Assembly: GCA_937864005.1 (NCBI GenBank)
Contig: CALMIL010000223.1
Coordinates: 1 to 34,518 of the forward strand
DNA from: an uncultured Burkholderiales bacterium
Lineage (GTDB): Bacteria > Pseudomonadota > Gammaproteobacteria > Burkholderiales > Burkholderiaceae_C
Length of the DNA stretch: 34,518 nt
Reading direction: 5' to 3'
The notes below the pieces were generated by a model. The model had not been told where the DNA came from. It made no database searches and saw nothing but the letters and a program-made list of their open reading frames with translations. Positions 7,838 to 16,188 of the stretch are shown one piece after another; position 1 is the first letter of the stretch, and each line of letters starts with the position of its first letter. Position numbers and translations under genes: made by a program.

Positions 7838-7984
7838 ATGCTCAGGCTCGTCTGCCTTTCGCTGCTCGTCCTGCTGGCGGGTTGCGCGACGACTTCGTCG
7901 CCCGATCAGGGTCCGACGTGCATCCGCGGCGATCCGGGCGGCTCGCAGTGGTGCCGGGCCAAGACGTATTTCTACGCACCCTGA
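7838..7984 (+). CDS. Tiny lipoprotein (48 residues) with two mature cysteines
   Basis: ATG 7838 to TGA 7982-7984. Residues 1-16 form a textbook lipoprotein signal: Arg3, a Leu/Val-rich core, and the lipobox LLAGC with Cys16. The mature peptide is only 33 residues, starts CATTSSPDQGP, contains Cys28 and Cys39 that could form a disulfide, and ends WCRAKTYFYAP. The signal peptide is too regular to be chance in this composition. I do not recognise a named family and no function can be assigned. There is no strong Shine-Dalgarno. Its 3' end is about 95 bases from the tRNA terminator. Confidence 0.65.
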   Translation: MLRLVCLSLLVLLAGCATTSSPDQGPTCIRGDPGGSQWCRAKTYFYAP

Positions 7985-8070
7985 CGCTGACGCATGCGGG
8001 CGCGATTGCAGCCGGCCTGGAGCCGGCGGCGTCGTCGGAGTGCGGGGCGCAGGCGCGCAGGGACGCGCAG

Positions 8071-8101
8071 AAACAAAAGGGCCTGGCGCAAGCCAGGCCC
8101 T
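8071..8101 (-). terminator. Rho-independent terminator of tRNA-Thr
   Basis: Perfect 10-base-pair stem AGGGCCTGGC/GCCAGGCCCT (8078-8087 with 8092-8101) with a four-base loop. On the minus strand it is followed by TTTTGTTT. It lies ten bases beyond the tRNA 3' end, exactly where its terminator belongs. Confidence 0.9.
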
Positions 8102-8110
8102 CGATCTACT

Positions 8111-8186
8111 TGGTGCCGGTGAAGAGAGTCGAACTCCCGACCTTCGCATTACGAATGCGCTGCTCTACCAACTGAGCTACACCGGC
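8111..8186 (-). tRNA. tRNA-Thr (anticodon CGT)
   Basis: A 76-base cloverleaf including an encoded CCA at 8113-8111. The acceptor stem GCCGGTG pairs with CACCGGC and the discriminator is A. The D arm contains AGCTCAGTTGGTAGAGC. The anticodon loop TTCGTAA gives CGT, reading ACG codons. The T loop is TTCGACT. It is nearly identical in layout to E. coli tRNA-Thr(CGU). It is a single tRNA followed by its own terminator. Confidence 0.97.
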
Positions 8187-8238
8187 GAAAGCCGCGCATT
8201 CTATCAAATCGCGTGCGCTCCCCTGGGGCGGCGCGACG

Positions 8239-9498
8239 CTACTTCAGCGCGAACGGCGGCAGGCGCTTCTTCACCGCGACGTTCTTCAGCGTCACATATT
8301 TCGGCAGGCCGTCGCGCGCGTAGACGGGATAGTCCTCGCCGTGGATCAGCGGGGCGAGGTAGCGCCTGCACTTGTCGGTGATGGAAAAGCCGTCCTTCGT
8401 GATGAAGTCGCGCGGCATGAACTTCTCGACGTTGGCGACCTTCGCCAGCGGCGCAGTGCCAATGCGGTAGCGATACGGCGCGTCCGACGTGCGCTCGATC
8501 GTCGGCATCACGGCGTTGTGGCCGGCGAGCGCGAGTTCGACCGCCTTGGCGCCGACCTCGTAGGCCTGCCGCACGTCGGTCGCCGACGCGATGTGGCGCG
8601 CCGAGCGCTGCAGGTAGTCGGCGACCGCCCAGTGGAACTTGTGGCCGAGCGCGTCCTTCACGATGCCGGCGATGACGGGCGCCGCGCCGCCGAGCTGGGC
8701 GTGGCCGAAGGCGTCGCGCGTACCCTGTTCGGCGAGGAATTTGCCGTCCGCCGTGTGGCAGCCTTCGGAGACGACGACGGTGCAGTAGCCGTGGGTCTTG
8801 ACGAGCGCGTCGACCTTGGCAACAAACTTCGCCTGGTCGAACGCGATCTCCGGGAACAGCACGACGACCGGAATGCCGTGGTCCTCGATCAGCCCGCCGG
8901 CGGCGGCGATCCAGCCGGCGTGGCGGCCCATGACCTCGAGGACGAAGACCTTGGTCGAGGTGCGCGCCATCGAGCGCACGTCGAGCGACGCCTCGAGCGC
9001 CGAGACGGCGACATATTTGGCGACCGAGCCGAAGCCGGGGCAGCAATCGGTGATCGGCAGATCGTTGTCGACCGTCTTCGGGACGTGGATCGCCTGGACC
9101 GGATAGCCCATCGTCTGCGACAGCTGGCTCACCTTGAAGCAGGTATCGGCCGAATCGCCGCCGCCGTTGTAGAAGAAGTAGCCGATATCGTGGGCGCGAA
9201 AGACCTCGATCAGCCGTTCGTACTCGGGCCGGTCGGCGTCGAGCGACTTCAGCTTGTAGCGGCACGAGCCGAAGGCGCCGGCCGGCGTGCTGCGCAGGCC
9301 GCGGATCGCCGCTGCGCTTTCCTTGCCGGTATCGATCAGATCCTCGGTCAGCGCGCCGATGATGCCGTTGCGGCCGGCGAAGACCTTGCCGATGCGCCCC
9401 TTGTGCTGGCGTGCGGTCTCGATCACGCCGCAGGCGGAAGCGTTGATGACGGCGGTGACGCCGCCGGACTGGGCGTAGAACGCGTTCTTGCTGGGCAT
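8239..9498 (-). CDS. pfp: 6-phosphofructokinase, pyrophosphate-dependent type
   Basis: 419 residues from ATG 9498, with GAGGA eight bases upstream. It interconverts fructose 6-phosphate and fructose 1,6-bisphosphate in the cytoplasm. The phosphoryl-donor loop reads NGGGDSADT (residues 111-119): the Asp replaces the Gly of the ATP-enzyme GGDGS. The catalytic motif is PKTVDND (140-146, Asp144) with Lys141, where ATP-dependent enzymes have Gly. These two changes mark the PPi-using, reversible class. MGRHAGW is present near residue 195. The length suits the longer PPi-PFK clade. It is followed on the same strand, upstream, by pepN with a 40-base gap, so the genes may be co-transcribed. Confidence 0.9.
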   Translation of the reverse strand: MPSKNAFYAQSGGVTAVINASACGVIETARQHKGRIGKVFAGRNGIIGALTEDLIDTGKESAAAIRGLRSTPAGAFGSCRYKLKSLDADRPEYERLIEVFRAHDIGYFFYNGGGDSADTCFKVSQLSQTMGYPVQAIHVPKTVDNDLPITDCCPGFGSVAKYVAVSALEASLDVRSMARTSTKVFVLEVMGRHAGWIAAAGGLIEDHGIPVVVLFPEIAFDQAKFVAKVDALVKTHGYCTVVVSEGCHTADGKFLAEQGTRDAFGHAQLGGAAPVIAGIVKDALGHKFHWAVADYLQRSARHIASATDVRQAYEVGAKAVELALAGHNAVMPTIERTSDAPYRYRIGTAPLAKVANVEKFMPRDFITKDGFSITDKCRRYLAPLIHGEDYPVYARDGLPKYVTLKNVAVKKRLPPFALK

Positions 9499-9538
9499 CG
9501 TGTTGGTCCTCGATTCGGGCGCTGGGCAGCGGGGCGCG

Positions 9539-12220
9539 TCAGGCGGGTGTGGCGAGCGCGCGCTCGACGATCTCGCGCACGTCGTTGGACAGGTCGGGCC
9601 GGGCCGCGACGCGCGCCAGCGCCTCGCGTGCCGCACCGCGATACGGTTCGACGAGCGTGCTCCAGCGGTCCATCGCGCGCGCGATGCGCGATGCGAGCTG
9701 CGGGTTCACGGCGTCGAGTTCGATGACGCGATCGGCCCAGAACGCATAGCCGGCACCATCCGCGCGGTGGAAGGCGGCCCGGTTCGCGTTGCAGAAGGTT
9801 CCGATCAGGCTGCGCGCGCGGTTCGGATTGCGCAGCGAAAAGTCCGGGTGGCGCAGCAGCTCGCGCACGCGCGCAAGGACGCTGCCTTCGTGCTCCGGCA
9901 TGCCGGCCTGCAGCGCGAACCATTTGTCGATGACGTCGGGCTCGTTGCGAAAGAGGGCGTAGTAGTGCGCCAGCGCGGCATGGGCGAGCGCGCTGCGCGC
10001 GAAGATCAGGGCGTCGACGGCGCCCTGGCGATCGGTCATGTTGCCGGCGCCGCGCGCGAGCCTCGTCGCGCGCTCCGGCCATTCGGCCTCGCCGCGCTGC
10101 TGCGCATCGAGGCAGGCCATCGAGAGCGCAAGGTTGGCGAGCGAGCGGCGGCCGGCCGATGCCGCGTCGGGCGAGTAGGGGCCGCTCGCGTGGTGCGTCT
10201 CGTAGGCTCGATGCCAGTCGTCGCGCAGGTGCTGCGCAAGCTCGAGCTGCAGCGCGCGGCGCGCGGCATGAATCGCCGGCGGATCGACCGCGTCGAGCTG
10301 CTCGGCGATGTAGCTCTCGCTCGGCAGCGTCAGCAGCAGCGCCTTGAACGCGGGGTCGAGCTGCGGATCGCGCAGCACGCCGCGCATCGCCTGGGCGAAT
10401 GCGGCGTCGAGCGTCGGCGGCCGGCCCTCGCGCAGCGCGGCGAGCAGCCGGGAAAGCGCCATGCGCTGTCCGGCCTCCCAGCGATTGAAGGCGTCGCTGT
10501 CGTGCTGCAGCAGCGTCAGCAGCTCGGCATCGCCCAGCGTATCGGACAGGATCACCGGCGCCGAGAAGCCGCGCAGCAGCGACGGCACGGGTTCGGCGTC
10601 GACATCGACGAAGGTGAAGAAGTTGCGCCCGGCGTCGAGCACCAGCACGCGTTCGAAGACCGGCTCGGCCGGCGCCGCCTCGCCTTCGAGCCGCAGTGCG
10701 ATGGCGCGGCCATCGCTCGTCAGCAGCCCGACGCGAACCGGAATGACGAGTGGCTCTGCCGCCGCGCCGGCCCGCGCCGGGAGCTGCTGATCGAGCGCCA
10801 GCGTATAGCTGCGGCTTTGCGCGTCATAGCGCCCGCGCGCGTTGACGCGCGGCGTGCCGGGCTGCGAATACCAGCGCTTGAACTGGGCCAGATTCGCCGC
10901 CAGCGCGCTGCCGGGGTTGGCGTCGGCCATGGCCTGCGCGAAATCGTCGCACGTCACGGCCTGGCCGTCGTGGCGCTGCACGTATTGCGTCATGCCGCGC
11001 GCGAAGCCGTCGCGCCCGACGAGCGTCTGCATCATGCGGACGACTTCGGCGCCCTTTTCGTAGACGGTCGCCGTGTAGAAGTTGCTGATCTCGACGTAGG
11101 CGTCGGGGCGCACCGGGTGCGCCATCGGGCCGGCATCTTCCGGAAACTGCGCGTAGCGCAGCTGGCGCACGTCGGTAATGCGCTTGACGGCGCTCGCGCT
11201 CGCGCTGCCGGCCATGTCCATGCTGAATTCCTGATCGCGAAAGACCGTCAGGCCCTCCTTCAGGCTGAGCTGGAACCAGTCGCGGCAGGTGACGCGGTTG
11301 CCCGACCAGTTGTGGAAATATTCGTGGCCGACGATGCTCTCGATGCCGGCGTAGTCGTCGTCGGTGGCGACGGCCGGGCTCGCCAGCACGCAATCGGTGT
11401 TGAAGAGATTGAGGCCCTTGTTCTCCATCGCGCCCATGTTGAAGTCGCCGACGGCGACGATCATGAAGCGCTCGAGGTCGAGCGCGAGGCCGAAGCGCGC
11501 CTCGTCCCAGACGATGCTCGCGATGAGCGAGTTCATCGCGTGCTCGGTCTTGTCGAGATCGCGGCGGCGCACAAAGATCTGCAGCAGGTGGTCGCGCCCG
11601 GCGCGGGTGCGGATCGGCTGCTCGCGCGCGACGAGGTCGGCGGCGACGAGGGCGAACAGATAGCTCGGCTTCGGGAAGGGGTCGTGCCAGGTCGCGAAGT
11701 GGCGGCCGCCTTCGAGCTCGCCCTGCACGACGAGGTTGCCGTTGCACAGCAGCACCGGAAAGGCCGCGCGGTTCGCGCGCAGCGTGACGGTGTAGACGCA
11801 CATCACGTCGGGCCGGTCCAGAAAGTACGTGATGCGCCGGAAGCCCTGCGCTTCGCACTGCGTGAAGAGCCCGCCGCCCGAGGTGTAGAGACCGGAGAGC
11901 GCGGTATTGCGCTCGGGCGCGCAGGTATTGCGAATCTCGAGTGTGAACGCATCGGCGGCCGGCGCGTCGATGACGAGCATCCCGTCCTCGGTGCGAAACG
12001 AGACGCTCTGGCCGTCGGCCTGCACGCGCAGCAGGTTCAGCTCCTCGCCGTGCAGGCGCAGCGGCTCGGCGCCGACCTCGGTGTTGCGCTCGACGCGCAT
12101 GCGGCTCGTCACCAGGGTCTTCGCCGGGTCGAGGTCGAAACTCAGTTCGACGCTGCGGATCCAGTAGGCCGGCGCGCTGTAGGCGTCGCGCCGGATCAGG
12201 TGGGGCATGCCTTCGTCCAT
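9539..12220 (-). CDS. pepN: Aminopeptidase N (M1 family, alanyl aminopeptidase)
   Basis: 893 residues, close to E. coli PepN. It removes N-terminal residues from peptides in the cytoplasm and is a zinc enzyme. The exopeptidase motif GAMEN is at residues 263-267. The zinc site is HEYFH at 299-303, with the third ligand Glu322 in LKEGL; these positions nearly match E. coli (297-301, 320). The start at 12220 has AAGG seven bases upstream, and a second ATG four codons later is also possible. It lies 25 bases downstream of prfB and is probably co-transcribed with it, unlike the prfB-lysS arrangement common elsewhere. Confidence 0.96.
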   Translation of the reverse strand: MDEGMPHLIRRDAYSAPAYWIRSVELSFDLDPAKTLVTSRMRVERNTEVGAEPLRLHGEELNLLRVQADGQSVSFRTEDGMLVIDAPAADAFTLEIRNTCAPERNTALSGLYTSGGGLFTQCEAQGFRRITYFLDRPDVMCVYTVTLRANRAAFPVLLCNGNLVVQGELEGGRHFATWHDPFPKPSYLFALVAADLVAREQPIRTRAGRDHLLQIFVRRRDLDKTEHAMNSLIASIVWDEARFGLALDLERFMIVAVGDFNMGAMENKGLNLFNTDCVLASPAVATDDDYAGIESIVGHEYFHNWSGNRVTCRDWFQLSLKEGLTVFRDQEFSMDMAGSASASAVKRITDVRQLRYAQFPEDAGPMAHPVRPDAYVEISNFYTATVYEKGAEVVRMMQTLVGRDGFARGMTQYVQRHDGQAVTCDDFAQAMADANPGSALAANLAQFKRWYSQPGTPRVNARGRYDAQSRSYTLALDQQLPARAGAAAEPLVIPVRVGLLTSDGRAIALRLEGEAAPAEPVFERVLVLDAGRNFFTFVDVDAEPVPSLLRGFSAPVILSDTLGDAELLTLLQHDSDAFNRWEAGQRMALSRLLAALREGRPPTLDAAFAQAMRGVLRDPQLDPAFKALLLTLPSESYIAEQLDAVDPPAIHAARRALQLELAQHLRDDWHRAYETHHASGPYSPDAASAGRRSLANLALSMACLDAQQRGEAEWPERATRLARGAGNMTDRQGAVDALIFARSALAHAALAHYYALFRNEPDVIDKWFALQAGMPEHEGSVLARVRELLRHPDFSLRNPNRARSLIGTFCNANRAAFHRADGAGYAFWADRVIELDAVNPQLASRIARAMDRWSTLVEPYRGAAREALARVAARPDLSNDVREIVERALATPA

Positions 12221-12245
12221 GTCTGAACCTTGTCTCCTTCGGTCT

Positions 12246-13350
12246 TCAAACGCCTTGCTTCAGGCTCGCCTCGATGAAGGCGTCGAGGTCGCCGTCGAGC
12301 ACCTTCTGCGTCGCCGAGACCTCGAAGCCGGTGCGCAGGTCCTTGATGCGGCTGTTGTCCAGCACGTAGGAGCGGATCTGGTGCCCCCAGCCGACATCGG
12401 TCTTGCTGTCCTCGAGCTTTTGCTGCTGCTCCTGCTGCTTGCGCAGTTCGTGCTCGTACAGCCGCGAGCGCAGCATCTGCCATGCTTCGTCGCGGTTGCG
12501 GTGCTGGCTGCGGTCGTTCTGGCACTGCACGACGATGCCGGTCGGGATGTGCGTCAGCCGCACCGCCGAATCGGTCTTGTTGATGTGCTGGCCGCCGGCG
12601 CCGCTCGCGCGGTAGGTGTCGGTGCGCACGTCGGCCGGGTTGATCTCGATCTCGATCGAATCGTCGACCTCGGGGTAGACGAAGACCGACGCGAACGAGG
12701 TGTGGCGGCCACCCGACGAATCGAACGGGCTCTTGCGCACCAGGCGATGCACGCCGGTTTCGGTGCGCAGCAAGCCGAAGGCGTACTCGCCCTCGATCTT
12801 GAGCGAGGCGCTGCGGATGCCGGCGACGTCGCCCTCGCTCTCCTCCAGCATCTCGGTCTTGAAGCCCTTGCGCTCGCAGTAGCGCAGATACTGGCGCAGC
12901 AGCATCTGCGCCCAGTCGCAGGCCTCGGTGCCGCCGGCGCCGGCCTGGATGTCCATGAAGCAGTTGCTCGGGTCGGCCGGGTTGTTGAACATGCGCCGGA
13001 ATTCGAGCTCGCCAACCTGCGCGGCGAGCTTGTCGGCGTCGGCCTCGATCGCGCCGAGGCTCGCAAAATCGTCCTCCGCCTTCGCCATCTCGTAGAGCTC
13101 GGTGTTGTCGGCGAGGTTGCTGCTCAGGTGGTCGATCATCGCGACGACGCCGTCGAGCAGCTTCTTCTCGCGCCCGAGCTCCTGGGCGCGCTTGGGCTCG
13201 TTCCAGACCGTCGGGTTCTCGAGCGCCGCGTTGACCTCGTTCAGGCGCAGGGCTTTGCGGTCGTAGTCAAAGATACCCCCGAAGAGCCTGCGTCCGTTCG
13301 GTCAGATCGGCGAGTGCGTTGCCGATCGCATTGATGTGCTCGATATCCAT
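12246..13350 (-). CDS. prfB: Peptide chain release factor 2, programmed +1 frameshift
   Basis: The protein is read in two frames. ATG 13350 opens 27 codons ending at an in-frame TGA (13269-13267). Skipping one base and continuing from GAC 13268 gives 340 more residues, total 367, the usual RF2 length. The stop-codon recognition motif SPF is at residues 207-209 and the peptidyl-transferase motif GGQ at 252-254. RF2 releases proteins at UGA and UAA. The start lacks a clear Shine-Dalgarno. The downstream gene on the same strand is pepN. Annotation that ignores the frameshift would give a fragment starting around 13139. Confidence 0.96.
13266..13281 (-). promoter_or_regulatory. prfB: prfB autoregulatory +1 frameshift site
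   Basis: On the minus strand the sequence reads CGGGGGTATCTTTGAC. The GGGGG acts as an internal Shine-Dalgarno-like element, CTT is the slippery codon and TGA-C is the poorly recognised stop. Apart from one base it is the E. coli site. When RF2 is scarce, ribosomes pause at UGA and shift +1 to make more RF2. Confidence 0.96.
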
Positions 13351-13485
13351 GATGGGTTTGCGCAACGATACAAAGGCGCGATTTTGACATGCGTCGCTCG
13401 CCATGCCGCCGCGCGGCGGCGGATGATCCCGCATCGATGCTGGCGACGGCGGGGGCCGCGCTGCTTCGCGTATAGAGTTCGGCCC

Positions 13486-13782
13486 ATGCTGCAACTCGTG
13501 ACCGTCGCGCATCTGGTGGTCTGGATCGCACTGCTCGCCCTCGCCGGGCAGTTCGTGCTCGGCCTGCTGGCGGGCGCCGCACGGGACCGCAACCTCGTCT
13601 ACAAGCTGCTCGAGCTGATCGCCTCGCCGTTCGTCAAGCTCGTGCGCAGGCTCGCGCCGCGCGCCGTGCTCGACCGCCACGTGCCGCTCGCGACCTTCGC
13701 GCTGCTGAGCGTCGCCCTGGTCTTGCTGACGATTGCGCGCATCGGCTTGTGCCTGCAAGGCGGGGTGAATCTGTGCGCCTGA
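13486..13782 (+). CDS. Small two-TM membrane protein, unknown
   Basis: 98 residues. Two strongly hydrophobic helices (about 5-32 and 66-88) flank a basic cytoplasmic-looking loop (KLVRRLAPRAV). No recognised domain. TAGAGT at 13473-13478 could be a -10 box seven bases before the ATG, and there is no Shine-Dalgarno, so the transcript may be leaderless. The stop overlaps the GTG of the next gene by ten bases, which argues that the two are made together. It is divergent from prfB across 135 bases. Confidence 0.7.
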   Translation: MLQLVTVAHLVVWIALLALAGQFVLGLLAGAARDRNLVYKLLELIASPFVKLVRRLAPRAVLDRHVPLATFALLSVALVLLTIARIGLCLQGGVNLCA

Positions 13783-14363
13783 GCCTCGATCGCCTTGCCG
13801 GCCGCTGGCTCGGTTTGCGCGCAACCGTGCTGCTCATGCTCGGCAGGCAGGCGGCGGCGCACGAAACCTTTTGCCGGCTGCTTTCGCGCTCGCCGCGGGA
13901 TGCCCACGCGCTTGCGAGCCGCGCTCATCTGCGCGCCGGGCTCGGGCGGCGCGAGGAGGCGATCGCCGATCTGCGCGCGCTGACGCAGTGCCATCCGCGG
14001 CGCAGCGCCGCCGACTGGTTCAACCTCGGCTACCTGCTCGACGAAGCGGGGCGGCCGGCCGAGGCCGAGCCCGCGTTCGCGCGCGCCGTCGAACTCGATG
14101 CGCGGCTGGATCGGGCCTGGTACGGCCTTGCCCTCGTGCTGATCCGCCTCGGCCGGACCGACGACGCGATCGCGGCGCTGCGCCGCAATACCGAGCTGCA
14201 GCCGATGAGCCCCTACGGCTGGGTGCAGCTCGCGCGCGTGCATGCCGGGCGCGACGAGGCGGACGAGGCGCGCAGGATCATCGGCCATCTGAAGCGCTTC
14301 GAGCCCCGGTTCGCCGCGCAGCTAGAGCGCGAGACCGGCCTGGCTGCCACAATTGGCGCATGA
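13773..14363 (+). CDS. TPR-repeat protein
   Basis: 196 residues from GTG 13773, which overlaps the previous gene's end and has AAGGCGGGG just upstream. An earlier in-frame ATG at 13749 lacks such a site. Three tetratricopeptide repeats can be read at about 85-118 (WFNLGYLLDEAGRPAEAEPAF), 119-152 (WYGLALVLIRLGRTDDAIAAL) and 153-186, with an additional degenerate one near 25-60. Such arrays bind other proteins; the partner is unknown. No signal peptide is evident beyond a mildly hydrophobic N-terminus. The stop overlaps the next start as ATGA. Confidence 0.8.
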   Translation: MRLSLDRLAGRWLGLRATVLLMLGRQAAAHETFCRLLSRSPRDAHALASRAHLRAGLGRREEAIADLRALTQCHPRRSAADWFNLGYLLDEAGRPAEAEPAFARAVELDARLDRAWYGLALVLIRLGRTDDAIAALRRNTELQPMSPYGWVQLARVHAGRDEADEARRIIGHLKRFEPRFAAQLERETGLAATIGA

Positions 14364-14623
14364 ACTCGAGAGAGCGACGCGACGCCTACTGGCGACGCAA
14401 CCTGCGGATTATCGGCCTGCTGCTCCTCGTGTGGTTCGTCGTCACCTTCGTCGCCGCCTACTTCGCGCGCGACCTTGCGTTCGACTTCTTCGGCTGGCCG
14501 TTCGGCTTCTGGGTCGCGGGGCAGGGCGCCTTGATCGTCTACGTCGCGATCGTCGGTTTCTATGCGCGCTACATGAATCGGCTCGACCGCGAATACGGCT
14601 TCGCCGAATCCGAAGTGGAGTGA
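14360..14623 (+). CDS. DUF4212 protein, small subunit of a sodium:solute symporter
   Basis: 87 residues overlapping the TPR gene by ATGA. It has two membrane helices (about 18-36 and 50-70), a basic N-terminus (RERRDAYWRRNLR) and FDFFGWPFGFWVAGQGA, the conserved DUF4212 core. It ends RLDREYGF, also typical. In other genomes this small protein sits directly before a large sodium:solute symporter (acetate/proline-symporter relative), and the two are thought to work together. Here the next gene is an unrelated hydrolase on the other strand, so the large subunit is missing from this locus. Confidence 0.85.
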   Translation: MNSRERRDAYWRRNLRIIGLLLLVWFVVTFVAAYFARDLAFDFFGWPFGFWVAGQGALIVYVAIVGFYARYMNRLDREYGFAESEVE

Positions 14624-14648
14624 CGGCCGCTCCCGCGTGGAAGGCGCC

Positions 14649-15587
14649 TCAGGCGGCGGCGTCGAAGAACGCCGTCAGGCGTTCGGCGAGCGCTTGCGGC
14701 TGATCGTGGTGCAGCATGTGGCCGGCGGGCGAGAGGCGGTGCTTTTCGACACGGGCAACGACCGCGAGCCGGGCCTGAAACTCCTCGGCCGAGTAGCGCC
14801 CGGCCCACCATTTCTCGAGATCGGTGCGGTCGCCGTCGACCCACAGCAGCGGCGCGCTGATGAGCTTCCAGCACGCCACCGCCTCGTCCTTGCGATAGAG
14901 GACCGGATTGGTGAGCTTGTGCGCCGGATCGGCGAGCAGCACCCAGCGCGTCTCGCCGCTCGCCGCATCGACTTCGCGGCGTGACCAGCGCGGTGCGAGC
15001 CAGGCGGCAAACGCGGGCCGCAGCAGCGGATTCGTCTTGCGCAGGCGCTCGGCGACCGCCTCGAGGCTCGGATAGCTGCGCAGCTGCCTCGGCTCCTTCA
15101 GCTCGTCGAGCCATTGCAGATAGCGCCTGGGCGCGAGCTGCGGCGGCGCGTCGGGCATGCCGAAGCCTTCGAGGTTGACGAGGCGGCGCACGCGCTGCGG
15201 CCGGACGCCGGCGTAGAGCATCGCGACATTGCCGCCCATGCTGTGGCCGACGAGATCGACCGGCTGGTGCGGCAGCAGCGCATCGAGCAGGGCGTCGAGG
15301 TCGCCGAGATAGTCGGGAAACCAGTAGCAGTCGGCGGCCGGCGCTTCGCTCTGGCCGAAGCCGCGCCAGTCGGGTGCGATCACGTAGCGGTCCGGGTCCA
15401 TCGCATCGACGACGAACTGGAACGAGGCGCCGACATCCATCCAGCCGTGCAGCATCACGAGGGCCGGGCGCCCGGGCGTGACGAGCGAGGTGTCCCCCCA
15501 GACGTTCAGATGGGTCCGCAGGCCGCGCAGGGTGACGGATTCGCTGCGCGCCTCGCGGCGTGGCTGGTAGGGCGGGATGGCGGTCAT
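14649..15587 (-). CDS. Alpha/beta hydrolase
   Basis: 312 residues. Classic fold markers are present: the oxyanion segment MLHGWMDVGASF (residues 45-56), the nucleophile elbow GHSMGG with Ser116, an acidic residue in LLWVDGDRTD, and His in SPAGHMLHHDQP near residue 290. Cytoplasmic, no signal peptide. The substrate cannot be deduced; relatives include esterases, epoxide or haloalkane hydrolases and lipase-like enzymes. The presence of Ser rather than Asp as nucleophile favours an esterase or lipase. No Shine-Dalgarno; TACAGT ends seven bases before the ATG. Divergent from the GNAT gene 81 bases away. Confidence 0.85.
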   Translation of the reverse strand: MTAIPPYQPRREARSESVTLRGLRTHLNVWGDTSLVTPGRPALVMLHGWMDVGASFQFVVDAMDPDRYVIAPDWRGFGQSEAPAADCYWFPDYLGDLDALLDALLPHQPVDLVGHSMGGNVAMLYAGVRPQRVRRLVNLEGFGMPDAPPQLAPRRYLQWLDELKEPRQLRSYPSLEAVAERLRKTNPLLRPAFAAWLAPRWSRREVDAASGETRWVLLADPAHKLTNPVLYRKDEAVACWKLISAPLLWVDGDRTDLEKWWAGRYSAEEFQARLAVVARVEKHRLSPAGHMLHHDQPQALAERLTAFFDAAA

Positions 15588-15594
15588 GGGCCGC

Positions 15595-15600
15595 ACTGTA
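15595..15600 (-). promoter_or_regulatory. Candidate -10 box, leaderless start of the alpha/beta hydrolase
   Basis: TACAGT on the minus strand, seven bases before ATG 15587. Transcription would start at or next to the A of the ATG. No Shine-Dalgarno and no good -35 are visible. Confidence 0.35.
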
Positions 15601-15656
15601 TGCGAGCCCCGCGTGCGACGCTGCCGGGGCGACCGCGCCGGGCAGGCTGCGCCTGC

Positions 15657-15662
15657 CACAAT
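15657..15662 (+). promoter_or_regulatory. Candidate -10 box, leaderless start of the GNAT gene
   Basis: CACAAT, six bases before ATG 15669. It would place the transcript start at the ATG. No Shine-Dalgarno precedes the gene and no -35 match is clear. Confidence 0.35.
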
Positions 15663-15668
15663 CGCCGC

Positions 15669-16178
15669 ATGACAACGACTGCCCCCGAGCCCGAGCCTTC
15701 GGCCGGCTTCATCGTGCGCGCCGCCGAGCTGCGCGACGTGGCGCCGATCGTGGAGATGATCCGCGAGCTTGCCGTCTTCGAGAAGCTCGAGCACCTGGTG
15801 CAGGTGACGCCCGAGAAGCTGCGCCCGCATCTGTTCGGCGAGAAGTCGGTGGCCGAGGCGATGGTCGCCGAAGTGGACGGCAAGGCGATTGCCTTCGCAC
15901 TCTTTTTCGCCAACTTCTCGACCTTCCTCGCGCGGCCCGGGCTCTACCTCGAGGATTTGTACGTCCGGCCCGCGTATCGCGCCAGGGGCGTCGGCGAGGC
16001 GCTGCTGACGCGGCTGGCCGCGCTCGCCGCCGAGCGCGGCTGCGGGCGCTTCGAGTGGAGCGTGCTCGACTGGAACGCCAACGCGATCCGCTTCTACGAG
16101 CGCATGGGCGCCAGCGTGATGCCCGACTGGCGCATCTGCCGCATCAGCGGCGATGCGCTGCAGGCATTCGCCCCTTGA
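15669..16178 (+). CDS. GNAT-family N-acetyltransferase
   Basis: 169 residues. The acetyl-CoA binding part is VRPAYRARGVGEALL (about 105-119), matching the family R/Q-x-x-G-x-G/A signature. It is followed by FEWSVLDWNANAIRFYERMGA, where Asn and Tyr are the usual late GNAT residues. LYLEDLYV is the strand before the signature. The general form, with WSVLDWN and EDLYV, is close to diamine (spermidine/spermine type) acetyltransferases, but the acceptor substrate is unknown. It converges with the HD-GYP-like gene, ten bases away. Confidence 0.88.
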   Translation: MTTTAPEPEPSAGFIVRAAELRDVAPIVEMIRELAVFEKLEHLVQVTPEKLRPHLFGEKSVAEAMVAEVDGKAIAFALFFANFSTFLARPGLYLEDLYVRPAYRARGVGEALLTRLAALAAERGCGRFEWSVLDWNANAIRFYERMGASVMPDWRICRISGDALQAFAP

Positions 16179-16188
16179 TCGCGGCGCG

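Noticed and set aside
9488..12226. Very long plus-strand open frame opposite pepN
   Set aside because: High-GC antisense shadow: Arg/Ala/Asp-rich, no known domain, while the minus strand encodes a complete PepN with all zinc-site residues.
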